Shown here: piece by piece, positions 50,247-64,000 of the stretch
Position numbering within the stretch: the first letter of the stretch is position 1
How the letters are laid out: the number at the start of each line of letters is the position of its first letter
Assembly: GCA_023515745.1 (NCBI GenBank)
Contig: JALECJ010000020.1
Coordinates: 1,426,001 to 1,490,000, forward strand
DNA length: 64,000 nt
DNA from: Amoeboaphelidium protococcarum
Taxonomy: Eukaryota > Aphelidiomycota > Aphelidea
Reading direction: 5' to 3'
Notes under the pieces: generated by a model
Told to the model about the DNA's origin: nothing
What the model saw: the letters and a program-made list of their open reading frames with translations, nothing else
Database searches by the model: none
Program-made: the position numbers and the translations under genes

Positions 50247-51644
50247 ATGATAAAACACGTAGATTTGAAGTTGCAAATGGGTGCGTTGTTCTTTGGATAT
50301 GGTAGTATGACTTACCTCTCGCTGTTCTATGATCAGATTATGCTGTTCTCACCGCTTCAAATAGGCATATTGACATCGTTACCGCCAATCATTTCTTTTC
50401 TAATAGCACCCCAGTTTATGTTTATTGCTGATAAGTACAACTGGCACAGAAATATGATGGTATTTTGCTCTGTAGCCTCTGCAGTAGCCACAATGATGTT
50501 CTTACTGTTAAGACCAACGCCTGATATGGGTGGTGCTGAAGACTTTTTATCCGCGTCCTTCCTTCTAACAGTAGCAGTTACTTTATCTTACGCGATTCCA
50601 TGGTGTGCAATTGCTCCTTTGATCGATATGAGTGTCCTCACTAAGCTGAAACAACGATGTGGTGATATGGATGAGAAAGAGCAAAAGAAATTATATGGCA
50701 AGCAGCGCTGGGTTGGGAGCATCACATACGGATTGTCCGCATTCATCATGGGATATCTGTATGGTATATTTCCCAGAATGAGCGCGATCTTCGTAAGCTG
50801 GACTGTTTCAGTTGGAGTACTTTTTGTGGGTGGTTTATACATGCCGTAGAATTCAACTCACACGCCTAATGCCAAACTTGTATTGATCCAATCTTCTGAT
50901 TAAAATAGCGATAAGGACATTGAAAAGTCTGCAACAATGGAGAGTGAGATAACAGATGACGATGTCTAATCTCAAGATTCTTCCGCCTCATCTCAAGGCA
51001 AAGCGTCATTCATTCAATCTGTCAGGATCTTGAGTGGAAATTCAGATTTAGTGCTATTTTGGGCGTTCGCTTTTGTGTAAGGCCTTTGCCAATCTGTGGT
51101 GAACAATTTTCTGAATATTATGCTGGTTGAGCGTTTAAATGCTGGTGCAACTATACTTGCAGTCGGCAGTTTGAATCGTGTATTGTTAGAGGCTCCATTC
51201 TTCTTCTTTAATGGTCCTGTGTAAATACTTATTTTGAAATGTTTGGGATTGTAGAATGTAAAGCCAGCTGAAGCATCCAAATGGGTGATGATTTGCAGTT
51301 AGATCATACTTGGATTTAGAACTTTGATGTACGCGCTACTTAGTTTCTTTACATTGAATCCCTATATAGATCTTGGTATTGAATTGCTGCACGGCGCAAT
51401 GTATGCCAACTTTTATGGAAATGCAGTCTAGGCTGCCGCGGCACTTGCACCGAAAGAGTATTAAGGGACGTCTCAAGGTATATTCTCTTCAATCTACTGC
51501 GGACTGGGACCGTTCGTTGGCTCAATTCTAGGCGGTTACATCTATAACTCGATAGGAAGTGGCTGGATGTTTTTGATATGCTCTATTTTATGCGTGATAA
51601 GTTCCTCAACTTATGCGTACAAAATTGTTAGAGGCAGAACGTGA
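50247..51644 (+). CDS. MFS transporter (MFSD6-like), copy 2
   Basis: 465 aa, single exon, collinear with copy 1 from end to end: MIKHVDLKLQMGALFFGYGS at the start, APQFMFIADKYNWHRNM, GKQRWVGSITYGLSAFIMGY, then LNRVLLEAPFFFFNGP and GGYIYNSIGSGW. Start ATG 50247 matches the copy 1 start; an upstream open stretch to 50142 has no ATG. The loop between halves differs most. Spacing from copy 1 is 233 bp, so it is a recent tandem duplication with separate promoters likely. Confidence 0.87.
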
Positions 51645-51768
51645 TCATGGCGAAATGTTAAATCGACCTCAACGGTGGTGAGCATGTGATGATAAGGTGC
51701 ATTGACTTTTTACACCTGTTCTTCGTTACTATATATTTTTTGTCTCTCTTGAAATTTCAGTAAATCAT

Positions 51769-51841
51769 GGTTCGTTAGATCACTCGGTAGATCGTTCGCT
51801 TTACACGCGAGAGGTAGTGAGATCGAAACTCACACGAATCA
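51769..51841 (+). tRNA. tRNA-Val (anticodon TAC)
   Basis: 73-nt cloverleaf nearly identical to the Val tRNA near 39.8 kb. The anticodon loop is TTTACAC, giving anticodon TAC (reads GTA). The D-loop differs slightly. A T6 run at 51846-51851 is a polymerase III terminator. No intron. Confidence 0.93.
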
Positions 51842-51972
51842 TCAATTTTTTGAACAGATAAAGTCCAAATCTTTTTTATATGACCGATGTATTCTAATAA
51901 AAGCCAAAATAGTAGATTAGCTGATTGATCGGCAGAAAAAGTGGATTTAGGCAAGCTTTAGATGGAACATAA

Positions 51973-53502
51973 TCACAATTTACTCTTAGTCTTCAAATCA
52001 ATGTTCGCAAAGTGCTCAGAGACAATACGACGCTAAATCTTACCGGTAGCCGTTCTAGGAAAGTCATCCACTATAAATATCTTCTGAGGAACTTTAAACG
52101 CACTAAGATGATTAAAGCAATGTTGTCGCAATACATCTACAGTGATCTTATCTCTCTATGCCGGGTGTAAGATGACTGCGGCGTTTACACTCTCGCCATA
52201 AATATCATCTTTCAAAGGGAACGTAACCGCATCGCTAACACCAGGACATGATAACAAGACATTGTCGATTTCAAGAGGACTAATTTTCTCTCCTCCACGA
52301 TTGATGAGTTCTTTCAATCTGCCCGTCAGAAAGAGATATCCCTGTTCATCGATATATCCTTAGTCGCCGGTTCTGAACCAAGTTTAGTTGTCCAATACGA
52401 GAAACGATTCACGGTTAGCTTTCTCATTGTTCAAATACCCATCCGTAACAGTCGGAGCAGAAATCACAACTTCTCCCTCATGTATGCGACACTGAACACC
52501 TTAAGGAACTCCCACAGAACCTGGCTTTCTCAGCCCCAACAAAGGATTGGATGTCATCTAATGTGAACACTCAGTCATTGCATACGCCTGGAGAACAGGA
52601 ACGCGAAACTGATGCTCCAACTATATCATAGTAGCTGGCGATAGCGCTGAACTGCATGATCTAATAAAGCGCAATCGACCAACATTCCTGTACTTACCAG
52701 CCTATTCATGCCTTAAAAGTATCTAATGAATTGTAGGCACAGCTGAATACCAGGAGCAGTTTAAGCGCAGAAAGTCTTTCCAAAAGGATGACGCGTGGAA
52801 CTTTATTGACATCACTGCACAACCACCAGATATCAATGTGCTAAATAACGCACCGACCAGGCCATGGACATGAAACAAAGGCATTACTACAAAGGACACA
52901 TCTTTATTATTCAGCTGGTAAGTCTTTGCAATATTTTAAGCGCTGGTAATCAGATTATTGTGTGACAACGGAACACATTTAGGCCTAGATGTCGTACCAG
53001 ATGTGTGCAACAGTAAGGCGACATTGAACCATTCACGGCCACTTCTAGATAATACTTGGGAACTTCTTGAATCAACTACATTATTTATGACAAGATTCCC
53101 ATTCATTAAAGCAACGCTATAGAGAGGCAAATTCTTTTATTAGCACAGCTTGACGATCGCGTCAGATTTGGACTGTTCATCCATAAACACTACTGATGGC
53201 TAAACGTCATCAATGTAAAATTCCAATTCTTTATGGCGATATGACGGATTCAAAGGATTCACAGCATAACCAGCTTCAGTCAAAGCCAAAAAGGAGACCA
53301 CGTAATCAATAGTGTTGCCAAATATCAGCGTCGCTCTAAGAGAGGAATTTGTTGAAGAGACTCTCAACTACTTGATCTTTTAGACACTTGAATTCACCAC
53401 CTTTTTCATCTCCCCAAAAGTTAAACTACCTCCATTCACATCACGAATAGCTGAAGATTGAGGGTCCCCACCACTCAATAAAGCTTACGCCAGACTCATC
53501 AT
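51973..53502 (-). CDS. Peroxisomal acyl-CoA synthetase (Pcs60/4CL-like)
   Basis: AMP-forming ligase that activates carboxylates (fatty, oxalic or aromatic acids) to CoA esters. 509 aa, single exon. The AMP-binding P-loop motif is [41 protein letters not shown] and [18 protein letters not shown] are the standard A motifs. TATGKIQRR carries the catalytic Lys, with TAG at Gln. The C-terminus is TKSKL, a canonical SKL peroxisomal signal that ends exactly at TGA. It is closest to fungal Pcs60 and plant 4CL-like enzymes. Exact substrate cannot be read from the sequence. Confidence 0.9.
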
Positions 53503-53598
53503 ACTTCCAAATGACAAATTACTGTACGCTGGCTCGTTTTAAATTTTCTCTTCTTTATTTCTCGTAAAGGCGAACGAACAAGCAGTTTTCTCTAGGCG

Positions 53599-54225
53599 AT
53601 GGGCAAAAGATTTACCGCGTAAGAGATAGTGTTGCTGCAGCGTCTAGCAGGAAAGTTCCAAGGAAACTGGCGCAGGATATCGCGTGAATTTAATCAGTAG
53701 ATTGGAGTGTCATAGAGGGCGTTATTTTCTTCGTACATGAAATATTCCTCTATGCAGCAGAATGATTAGGATAGATAAAGTGGATGCTGGACAAATGATG
53801 AGACCAATCTGTTGGAGATTCTGGTGAATGAAATTTATCATGACCACTATAGGAATATAGATTAGAAGAAACGCCAGATTAGGATTGACTGGAGCGATAT
53901 TGCCACACTACTCGGATCATAGAGAACGGCGATCCAGGTCAGAAATAAGTATATGAAGCTACTAGATAAAAGTCAATGCCATGACGCTAGAAGTGATGGA
54001 TGGACAGTGGATGAGGATTACCGGTTGTACATGGCATACCAGTAGAATGGCGCGCAGTGGAGACGCGTTTCACAGGTCGTCCTGTCGCGATCGCCTGATC
54101 AGTGTCAGCGACGGTGGGAAACTTTGCGCATGTCGATAGGTTCTCTTTAAACTGACTCTCTCAACTCTTCATCCTCAATTATTACTGCCGCTGAAAATAA
54201 TAAGAGTAGTGACTCGTTATCTTGA
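53599..54225 (+). CDS. Myb/SANT-domain DNA-binding protein
   Basis: 208 aa, single exon. It has two to three Myb-like repeats: FTAQEIVLLQRLAGKFQGNW (repeat 1), CWTNDETNLLEILVNEI..IDWSDIATLLGSQRTAIQVRNKY (repeat 2, cited by key parts) and GWTVDEDYRLYMAYQQNGAQW, RSPDQCQRRWETL (repeat 3, the best conserved, with three spaced Trp/aromatic positions). A Ser/Asn-rich tail follows. Probably a nuclear transcription factor or telomere/snRNA-gene binding protein. Its stop TGA overlaps the ATG of the next gene in the sequence TGATG. Confidence 0.78.
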
Positions 54226-55163
54226 TGGAGCTTAATAAATAAATTAAATTTGAGCTTTTGGAGTACAAAGACATCTGTAAGCAAGATGTACAGTCTGATG
54301 CTAAAATTTGTGTTTTGACTTTGAATAATCCAAAGCGTGGGAATGCTCTAAATCCTGTAATGATTAAGGAACTTTTGGCTGCATTAGACTTTATAAAGTA
54401 AAATAGAAGATCTTAATTCATTAGATGTTTATTCCTCAAGGGAGAAGGTAAATACTTCTGCACTGGAATGGATTTAGGTAAAGTCGGTGGTGGCTCTTCT
54501 GGAGACAGTGATGATGATGCCAGTAATTTTAATGCGTAAGATGCTTTTGTGAATGTTCTGAACAATCTAAAACAATTACCTATTCCCACTATATCTATTC
54601 TTAATGGACCTGCACTTGGTGGTGGAGTTGGATTATTTTTCAGCACAGATATTTAGATTGGAGTTCTTGATCCATAGAATTAGGCTTACGTGTGTTTAGC
54701 TGAAGTGAAGCGTGGTCTTATACCTGCTCTAATTAGTCCAACTATTGTACGCAGATTCAAAGCGCATTCAGTGGAAGTTATGCTTGGTGGCAAGATATCA
54801 TGCGTCTAATTATACAATCGCGGATACCTCAGTGCTCTCGTGTCAAATGCAGGAGACAGTCATCATCGATTTCCTTGTTTATCCAATATTGATGGACAGC
54901 CATCAGGTGAAAATTTCCAGTCTATAGAGCAGGCGATATAATTCTATGCTAGACTATGCGTGGAGGCTGCCCCAAGTGCTGTAGAAAGTATCAAGAAGCT
55001 GGTTAATAGATTTGACATGTCTCCCTCCCTGTAATAGAAGGAGGTGGTTGAGCTTTTGAAATCCGAATTCGACAAAATGGTCAACAGCGAAGAAGCAGGT
55101 ATCGGTATTGGAGCTTTTATGCAAAAACAAAAGCCAATATGGGACACCAAAAGTAGACTATGA
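54225..55163 (+). CDS. Enoyl-CoA hydratase/isomerase with PTS1-like end
   Basis: Crotonase-fold enzyme of beta-oxidation. 312 aa. Features: LTLNNPKRGNALNPVMI (CoA-binding start), KGEGKYFCTGMDLG (first oxyanion segment), and PTISILNGPALGGGVGLFFSTDI (second oxyanion segment, GPALGGGVGL). The usual catalytic Glu region is replaced by CLAEVKRGLIPALISP, where the Glu is present. The C-terminus SRL is a functional-class PTS1, suggesting a peroxisome. The only good start is the ATG at 54225, which shares its A with the TGA of the Myb gene. The next in-frame ATG (54360) would delete the first crotonase strand. Confidence 0.82.
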
Positions 55164-55480
55164 TTTCATGTGAAATATTATTACTATTGTTATTATTATT
55201 ACTATTTTATACTAAACGATTATTGATAGCATTGTGTTCACCTTGACATCAATGTAAATTACTGTTTACCTTCCCTCAGATGCAAACGCGCCTATCCCAA
55301 AGGGAATGAGAGTGAAACGCGCCGCGGTTTCTGTTTCAACTGCTGGCCGCTTTCACCTCTTCCCTACCAATCCTCCTCCTCCCGTTATAAGTTCGATCGA
55401 AAGTAAGTGGCCATACGGTATATCTTACATCTTGACTAAAGTCGTTATTAACAATAATAACTGCTATAATAGAGATTGAA
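55164..55480. other. intergenic, MCM6 promoter
   Basis: No gene. A TTATTA-rich tract (55178-55210) is followed by GC-richer sequence with GCGCC, CGCCGCGG and pyrimidine-rich stretches near 55300-55390, a likely promoter of MCM6. Confidence 0.35.
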
Positions 55481-58159
<2,679 letters not shown>

Positions 58160-58502
58160 TGAAATTGTTATTCTATCGCGAGCGTACTTTCTCGTCTGTT
58201 TTTATCTATTTTCTTTGATATTTTACAGCACTGCGTTCATTAATTATTCAGCATTTCCTGTTTCATGAAGACTTTCCGATGGCTGATCGTTCCTCCAATT
58301 GACGCGCTCGCTCTCTCCTCTCTCTCTTTCTTTCTTTCTTTCTTTCCTTTCTGCTTGTCAAAAAGCTAAGCGGGATTGAGATCAAGGAGACTGACCATAT
58401 ATCGTACGGATAGTAGTTGATGCCTAGAATCAAGTATCACTCATCTGTCTGAAATTTAATTTAAATAATTGAGTATTTGCAGAAATTGATTATAGCATTT
58501 GC
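58160..58502. other. intergenic with pyrimidine tract
   Basis: No gene. Contains the CT/CTTT simple repeat annotated separately; probably the promoter of the Sec7-PH gene. Confidence 0.4.
58308..58350. repeat. (CT)n/(CTTT)n microsatellite
   Basis: Pyrimidine simple repeat, CTCTCTC followed by several CTTT units, upstream of the Sec7-PH gene. Confidence 0.9.
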
Positions 58503-61373
58503 ATGGAGTACAATACTAATTAGGGAAATAATAGTGGTGGAAGCATCAACAACAATAGCAATAATAGTAGTATTGGATAGAAATAGCATCTGGTTATGTA
58601 GTCCTCTGAATTATCAGCCTCCTCCCTGTAGAATTAGCAAGTGGCCATTGATGAGGTGGCATAGAAGTTAAAGCAGAATTTGATTGAGGATAAGCACAAG
58701 ATTACCGGGTACATTAAAGGATCAGATGGTGTGTCAGTGAAGAGACGGTAGGCTTTTCTGTCTCGATTCAATTTTGCTGTAGAGTGCAGTGATCATCCAT
58801 CGGCACATCAGGGGGATGTTCATTTATTGAGGATGCTGAGATGGTTCACCAGTAGCTTTATTCTGGAAGGTGAGACGCAGGAGCAGGATCGGGTGCTGTT
58901 TGCTTTCAGTCAGAGATATTTTGATTGTACTGCTGGTATAATCGACATTCAGTATGCAGACTTGACACTACCCGTCGACTCTATTCATCAGCTGATTTAT
59001 AGCATCATCCTGCTGAATACCGACTTGACCTCGGTCGTTAATGCAGGTGGTACTCAGATGAAGCAGAATTAGTATGTGGAGAATACGCTGGGTACACTAT
59101 AAGGTGACGGTGCTAATGCTCTTGGCACTGGGGTAAAGGACGATTAATTGAAATCGGTGCTTGAGCAGATATATGTCAGCATTAAAAAGTAGCCAATTCT
59201 GTAACCTAAAGCTCACACACAGCAACCGTAATAATCCACGGGTCTCTTTAGAAGTTGGTCAATGAGGAAGCCGTCGGTATAACAATAGCGGCCCGCAATT
59301 TCTCCATCCGCATTCTCATTAGATGGTAGTGGTGGTAGTAATGTTAGAGATTTTGTCAAAGTCAGTCCTTATAAAGAGGGATACATTGCAAAGAAGAGTG
59401 TGTATGAGCAGTTTGGTAAAAAGTCGTTTGATCGTCGCTGGGTGTCATACTTTGCACGACTGCTTGGTAGTGATCTTGTGCTGTTCTAAAGTGAAAAGTT
59501 GATAGGTCATGTCCCGTTGAGACACGCCATGATCAGTGCTATTCCTGCTGGTATGTATCCTGGACATTAGTTCTTAGTGCAGATCATCACTCTGTATGGT
59601 GCTGTCATTCTTATCGATTCCAAGTCTGAGGTGGATCAGTCAGAGTGGTGTCAGACGATGCTCTACTGGGCTGCGATGGAGTCTCGCGAGCCACTCACGT
59701 CTGGTGTGGGTAATATTTGGTATGGGTATGAGCTCGAATGGCTCATGGACTTTGTACCTGAATAATAACAGTTGTAATTATAACAAGACTCTTTGCCAAG
59801 CAATCCCTATAACGATTAGGTAATAGTAGCTGGAGCAACAACTAATAGTCAAGATTAAGATTACCGACCTCAGGATACAACCCTGGTATAGAAGCAGAAT
59901 ACTGGCAATGAAAGTTCACAAATAGTATCCGCGTCGATGTCAGCTGATGGTTAGTAAGATGGAGAAGATAGTGATTAGAAATATTATTCTCCATCTGAGC
60001 TCACTGTAAAGTCTGAAGATTATCACACAGTTGCCGGTAGTCCGCTTAAATAGCATTTTGAAGCACCAGTGGTATCTGGCCATTCCGATGACAATGATGA
60101 GCGCCATGAAGACTCTGCTCAAGATGGTGAGTATCAAGATGATGAAGACGCATTCAGACTCCGACACTTTGATGATCTTTCAATGACCGCTGTTACCGTG
60201 TATAAGACTCCAATGTTGCCGTATGTGCCGTCTTCCCAGGCAGGTACTTACGAAGAAGTCACCTATTCCACTTATTCTGAGCAGGACCAAATAAACAAAC
60301 TGTACAATGTTTAACGCCCTCTCTCTTACAACCCAGCCAAGATTATGAATCGCGAGTTGAAGTTGGGCATGTACGTGGCTAGACTATAGAAATAGTGTAA
60401 ACAGTTGCATTAGTTGATCGCCTCAAGAGAAATTCTTCGAGTGTTTGGTATTGGACGTGGTATAATTGATGTTACGTCTTACACTGGATCTTATAATGTG
60501 GAGTCTACTGGGAGATCGAGGAGCGATGTTGAACAGGCTATTGCATCGGATGGTGTAGAGGCTAAACTGCTTTAATCTCTGTCTAATGGTACTTTGTATA
60601 GTAGTCTTAGTGTAAATGGTATGAATAATAATGATGGATCTTATTAACTTTAATAGTAGTTGCAGCGGTTAGACTCTGCAGTAGTATGGTCGCCAGAGTT
60701 GTGCTCCCTCCTGTTCAGTCTTGATCCGGCATGCATAGTTATTGATTAGAATGGCGATGCATTTTGTGACTTGCTGGACAAGAAGCTGGAACTCGCCAGC
60801 AATCAGTCAAGATAGCTAGTTAAATTACCGCCACCGTCTAATATATGTGTTTAGGTGCCATCGCTGCCTGAAAAGTTGACAGAATTGATATTATAGGACT
60901 AGAATTAGATGTTTAGTGTCCCTGGTATGGATCAGTCGCCATCATCGCCGTCCTAGCTGTTTTAATCTTCCATACCACGATTTGATAAATTGAATCCTAA
61001 ATTGGCTTAGCGTATCGATCTGAACTGGTGGTGCTCATTCAAGTTTACTGTGCTTGAGATTGTAAAATGTTACGCGTATGGTAGTGCCATTAAACACGGA
61101 GTCAAGATAAGTGATAGCAATAACTCAGAGACTGCCGGTGAGAATGTACATTCCATAACTGCTGCCGGAAAGTTACCTGGCTCAATGTCATCGCTGACTC
61201 TATCTTCAAAGATTAGCGGTAGTGGTGGCCTGAGTGGAAAACCCAATAAGTTGCAAAAGTCCCCTGCTCAGCGTAAGGCTTACAGTGTAAGACACAAAAT
61301 GGGCAGTGTAACGCTACAGACAACTAAACAACACTCCTCCGAGGGCATACCGCCCCTCATACTGAAGCAATGA
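58503..61373 (+). CDS. Sec7-PH domain ARF guanine-nucleotide exchange factor
   Basis: Activates ARF-type GTPases at membranes. 956 aa, single exon; an upstream in-frame TGA fixes the start region. The Sec7 domain (~60-200) contains FILEGETQEQDRVLFAFSQR, with the catalytic Glu finger in GETQ, and the second motif QLIYSIILLNTDLTSV. A PH domain lies at ~294-410 (GYIAKKSVYEQFGKKSFDRR, WVSYFARLLGSDLVLFQ). Acidic and Ser/Gln-rich spacers separate this from a helical C-terminal region (LKLGMYVARLQKQCKQLHQL). The order Sec7-PH resembles EFA6/PSD and fungal Syt1. TAG/TAA Gln codons are especially dense. Confidence 0.85.
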
Positions 61374-61743
61374 ATTTTTAGTGATTGTACATTGTGAATA
61401 ATTGATTATCTAGCTTTATTGCTCTGTTCAAATTTTATATTTGTAAATATCACATCACTCAAGATTGAGTGGCCGTGTAATGATACCAAATTAGAAAATA
61501 CAGTTAAAAGTTTGATGACCAGCGAAGAGAGAACGGGGCGTGAGAAGTGCGAGCGAACGAGAAGCGCTTAGTTTATTCCTTCTCTGCGCTGAGAGACTTT
61601 TCTAAGGCGCTTTGAGTCAAAGTCAAAAGCATTCATTTCGAGCATTTTATTCTTGTCTCTACAAGTTCTATATATATTCAGTAGAGAAAATTGCTTACAT
61701 TATAAAGGTTAAATTGAATACTTGATAGTTGTATATAACAATT
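61374..61743. other. intergenic
   Basis: No gene seen between the Sec7-PH stop and the next start. Contains AT-rich sequence and a purine-rich patch (61525-61570). Confidence 0.3.
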
Positions 61744-62463
61744 ATGGGATTTATACTGCCAGATAATAAAGATCCTTCGCGTGACTGGAACCCATTGGAC
61801 TCCTTCTGGAAGGTATTCTATCCGGCCATGAACCCAAGACCGGATGCTTCTCCTAGCAAGATCCAACCACCAACGCCCATTTATGATCTGCCTTCGCCGT
61901 ATGGAAAGATTAATCATCCGGACAATAAGGATAATTTGCCGTACTATGTCACACCGGACTATTTCACCAAGTTGTCTTCCCATCCTAAATACTCTGTCAT
62001 TCACCATAATCCCCCACTCTGGATGATTGCACAGAACATCTCCATGAAGGATGTGGCCGTGAATGGTACTCTGGGAACTGCATCTGGGCCGCTAATACTT
62101 TACGCTATCAATAGATACAAGAGACATGTGCCACTTAATGCATATCAATGGTTCGCTGCTGTTGTAGTCGGCGCGTCATATGGTTATACCAAGTGCTATC
62201 AGGCTGCGGAGAGTAGACTATAAGGATACGCGGAGAATGCGCAGGATGTCTAGTATTGGACACAGCGTGCCGAGTATGAGCGAAAGGTGTTGAGTGGAGA
62301 GATCGATCCGCGCAAGGAGTTGACCTGGTGGCAATCGCTTATGGAGCGCCTACTTGGACCTAAGCAGTTTGATCCTTTGAAGTTGGAATAACAATATCTC
62401 AGTGCTTCATCTTCTTCGTCATCTCTTTAGTCGCAAGGTGATTAAAAGATGGAAGGCAAGTGA
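61744..62463 (+). CDS. Mitochondrial protein, possibly complex I accessory (21 kDa-like)
   Basis: 239 aa, single exon. The N-terminal half is proline-rich and soluble (DWNPLDSFWKVFYPAMNPRP). One or two membrane helices occupy ~115-160 (NGTLGTASGPLILYAINRY; YQWFAAVVVGASYGYTKCY). The post-helix block LQGYAENAQDVQYWTQRAEYE resembles the WGWSENAREVE motif after the helix of the fungal complex I 21-kDa subunit. Similarity is faint and seen by eye only, so the assignment is tentative. The C-terminus is Ser/Gln-rich. Confidence 0.4.
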
Positions 62464-62659
62464 TCAAATAAAATAATACTGAAATAAAAAAGTTGATTTG
62501 ATATCTATTCTCTACTTTGATTTGTTTACATGTCTTGACGTGTTGACTATTGCAAACGTGGTATAAATGGACGATTGCCTAGTACATTTCTATTTTAATC
62601 TACCTAAATGCAAAGCATCTACATGCGAACTGATTGCACAGGCAGTGTACAATATTAAA

Positions 62660-64000
62660 TCATGAAGTGTAACCGTCGCACCATCCATTTATTGGAATAC
62701 AGTCCAAGTATTTACACCATGGACAATTGCTGCCGTTCTAGTACAGGAATGAGTAAAACAACCAGAATAGAAAACCACCCAGTAGAGGAAGGCTCAGAAA
62801 TCTGGCCATGCGTTTGATCAGCTTGTCTATTTTCGAGAAGGTGAGTGCTGGCATGAGCAAAAGGCCACTCAATAATCCCGTGACGAATCCACCAATATGT
62901 GCAAAGTTGTCAATATAAGGGAGGAGACCAAACGCGACTGATATAATGATCTGCGCCAAATGGATAGATAGCTCTTTCCATCTGTTTTGTACAATTTTGA
63001 AATTGAGGATCAGATCCAACAGCACCACGCCCAATACACCAAAAATCGATCCAGACGCGCCTACAGTGGGCACAGTTTACTCCAAGTCTGCAGCAAAGAG
63101 AAATCCAGCGATACCACTCACAAAGTATATGATCATTATACGCACACTGCCATACGCTTCCTCCATCGCTCTACCCACCTGAATCATGAGCCAGGTGTTC
63201 ATTATGAAATGCACCAGACCGGCATGAAGAAACATGGCCGTAATAAGACGCCACCATTAGTCTGGTACTGAACTCTTCGAGAATCCGCCCATACCGCAAA
63301 AGTCTTGCAAAGTACAAAGATTCCCACTGGTTACATTAAAACCGGTCGCATTGATATTGCTATGTGGAAATCCATTCTGACACACTAGGAAATTACCATT
63401 GATCGACGTATTCTTCATACAGGGTACAAATCGAGCACCACTGGCAATAAGAGTCTATGTATAAGGGCCTATCATAAAATTAGTACTCGGAGGCGCAATC
63501 AACTCACCAGTGTATGAATAATTTAGATAGAACTCATACCCGAGAACAATTAAATTCACAAAACATATAATGTATGTAAAGTAGGGATAATAAGTCTTAA
63601 GCTTTGCCAGCTACTTCCTGACTTTAGGGTCATACAGCGCTTTAGGGATTTTCTTATTAGCCTAAACATGCCTCTTCTTCTCTTTAAAGGCTTGGTTATG
63701 TTCGCCTTCTTGATTATCATCATCACCATCTAACTGCATAGAATACACGCTATCATCATCAGACAATTTATCGTGACTGCCAATTTTTTGTCCATTTTCT
63801 TGCTAATGTTCCCTCTTTGCCATCTCCACTTCATCCATAGTGGCAGATTTCAATGATATTCCATTCTAGGTAGCTTTCCGTCTTCTCCTGACATTCAAGC
63901 CCTTTCGAATGCCTTTGACACGTCGCGCATCTAAAGGTCGCTCATTGAGGAAACGCTGAGGCTGCGCAGATGTTCTTCGCTGCTCCTTTATCATGTCATG
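62660..64000 (-). CDS. Rhomboid-family intramembrane serine protease
   Basis: Rhomboids cleave membrane helices. The core has the family patterns WWRLITAMFLHAGLVHFIMN (key part HAGLVHFIMN), the catalytic Ser in GASGSIFG and the catalytic His in FAHIGGFVTG. So it is predicted active, unlike iRhoms. About 125 residues of polar N-terminus precede the first helix (YFTYIICFVNLIVLGYEF). A Cys-rich lumenal loop (CMKN, LVCQNG, NLCTLQDFCGMGG) resembles secretory-pathway rhomboids. The C-terminus has CPWCKYLDCIP. The ATG at 63994 opens 444 aa, but the frame stays open to the window end, so the true start may lie outside. Confidence 0.87.

Overview
This is eukaryotic nuclear DNA, compact and moderately AT-rich, with about 33 protein genes in 64 kb. 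The dominant signal is a changed genetic code. Nearly every conserved gene is interrupted by TAA and TAG but becomes one full-length protein if both are read as glutamine and only TGA is a stop. Many of these codons sit at glutamines invariant in the families concerned (KIN17, MCM6, OGG1, KDM5). Most introns are short (about 40-150 nt) GT-AG introns, often ending in TGTAG. The QCR8 N-terminus is of the fungal type and the gene set is opisthokont-like, so I lean towards a relative of Fungi (for example an aphelid-like organism) over a ciliate. That placement is inference.

Layout. 0.3-5.1 kb: TAF8, mitochondrial ribosomal protein mL43, an unrecognised seven-helix membrane protein, KIN17. 5.9-16.2 kb: CWC27, EMC6, ARPC2, an orphan, a CCC1/VIT1 iron/manganese transporter, an acidic orphan, eIF4E and a KDM5-type histone demethylase. 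17.5-22.6 kb: a non-LTR retrotransposon on the minus strand. Its 1,615-codon ORF2 (endonuclease, reverse transcriptase, zinc motif) is intact only under the TAR=Gln code. 23.0-25.5 kb: a transmembrane receptor-like kinase with beta-propeller-type repeats outside and a non-RD kinase inside. 25.7-27.9 kb: two orphan genes with difficult intron structure.

28-41 kb: a DUF1275 membrane protein, OGG1, ATP synthase subunit d, SRP19, an Mpv17-family protein, an oligopeptidase B-like protease, a FAM210/DUF1279 protein, a PAF-acetylhydrolase-like enzyme, QCR8 and tRNA-Val(CAC). 41.3-48.4 kb: VWA8 and an ABCD-type half transporter. 48.6-51.8 kb: two tandem MFS transporters and tRNA-Val(UAC). 52-55.2 kb: an acyl-CoA synthetase ending in SKL, a Myb protein, and an enoyl-CoA hydratase ending in SRL, which suggests peroxisomal beta-oxidation. 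55.5-64 kb: MCM6, a Sec7-PH ARF exchange factor, a possible complex I accessory protein and a rhomboid protease that reaches the window end.

ATP synthase d, QCR8, mL43, VWA8 and FAM210 together indicate an aerobic mitochondrion. Genes are mostly single-exon or have one to three short introns, and many are divergent or convergent with gaps under 200 bp.
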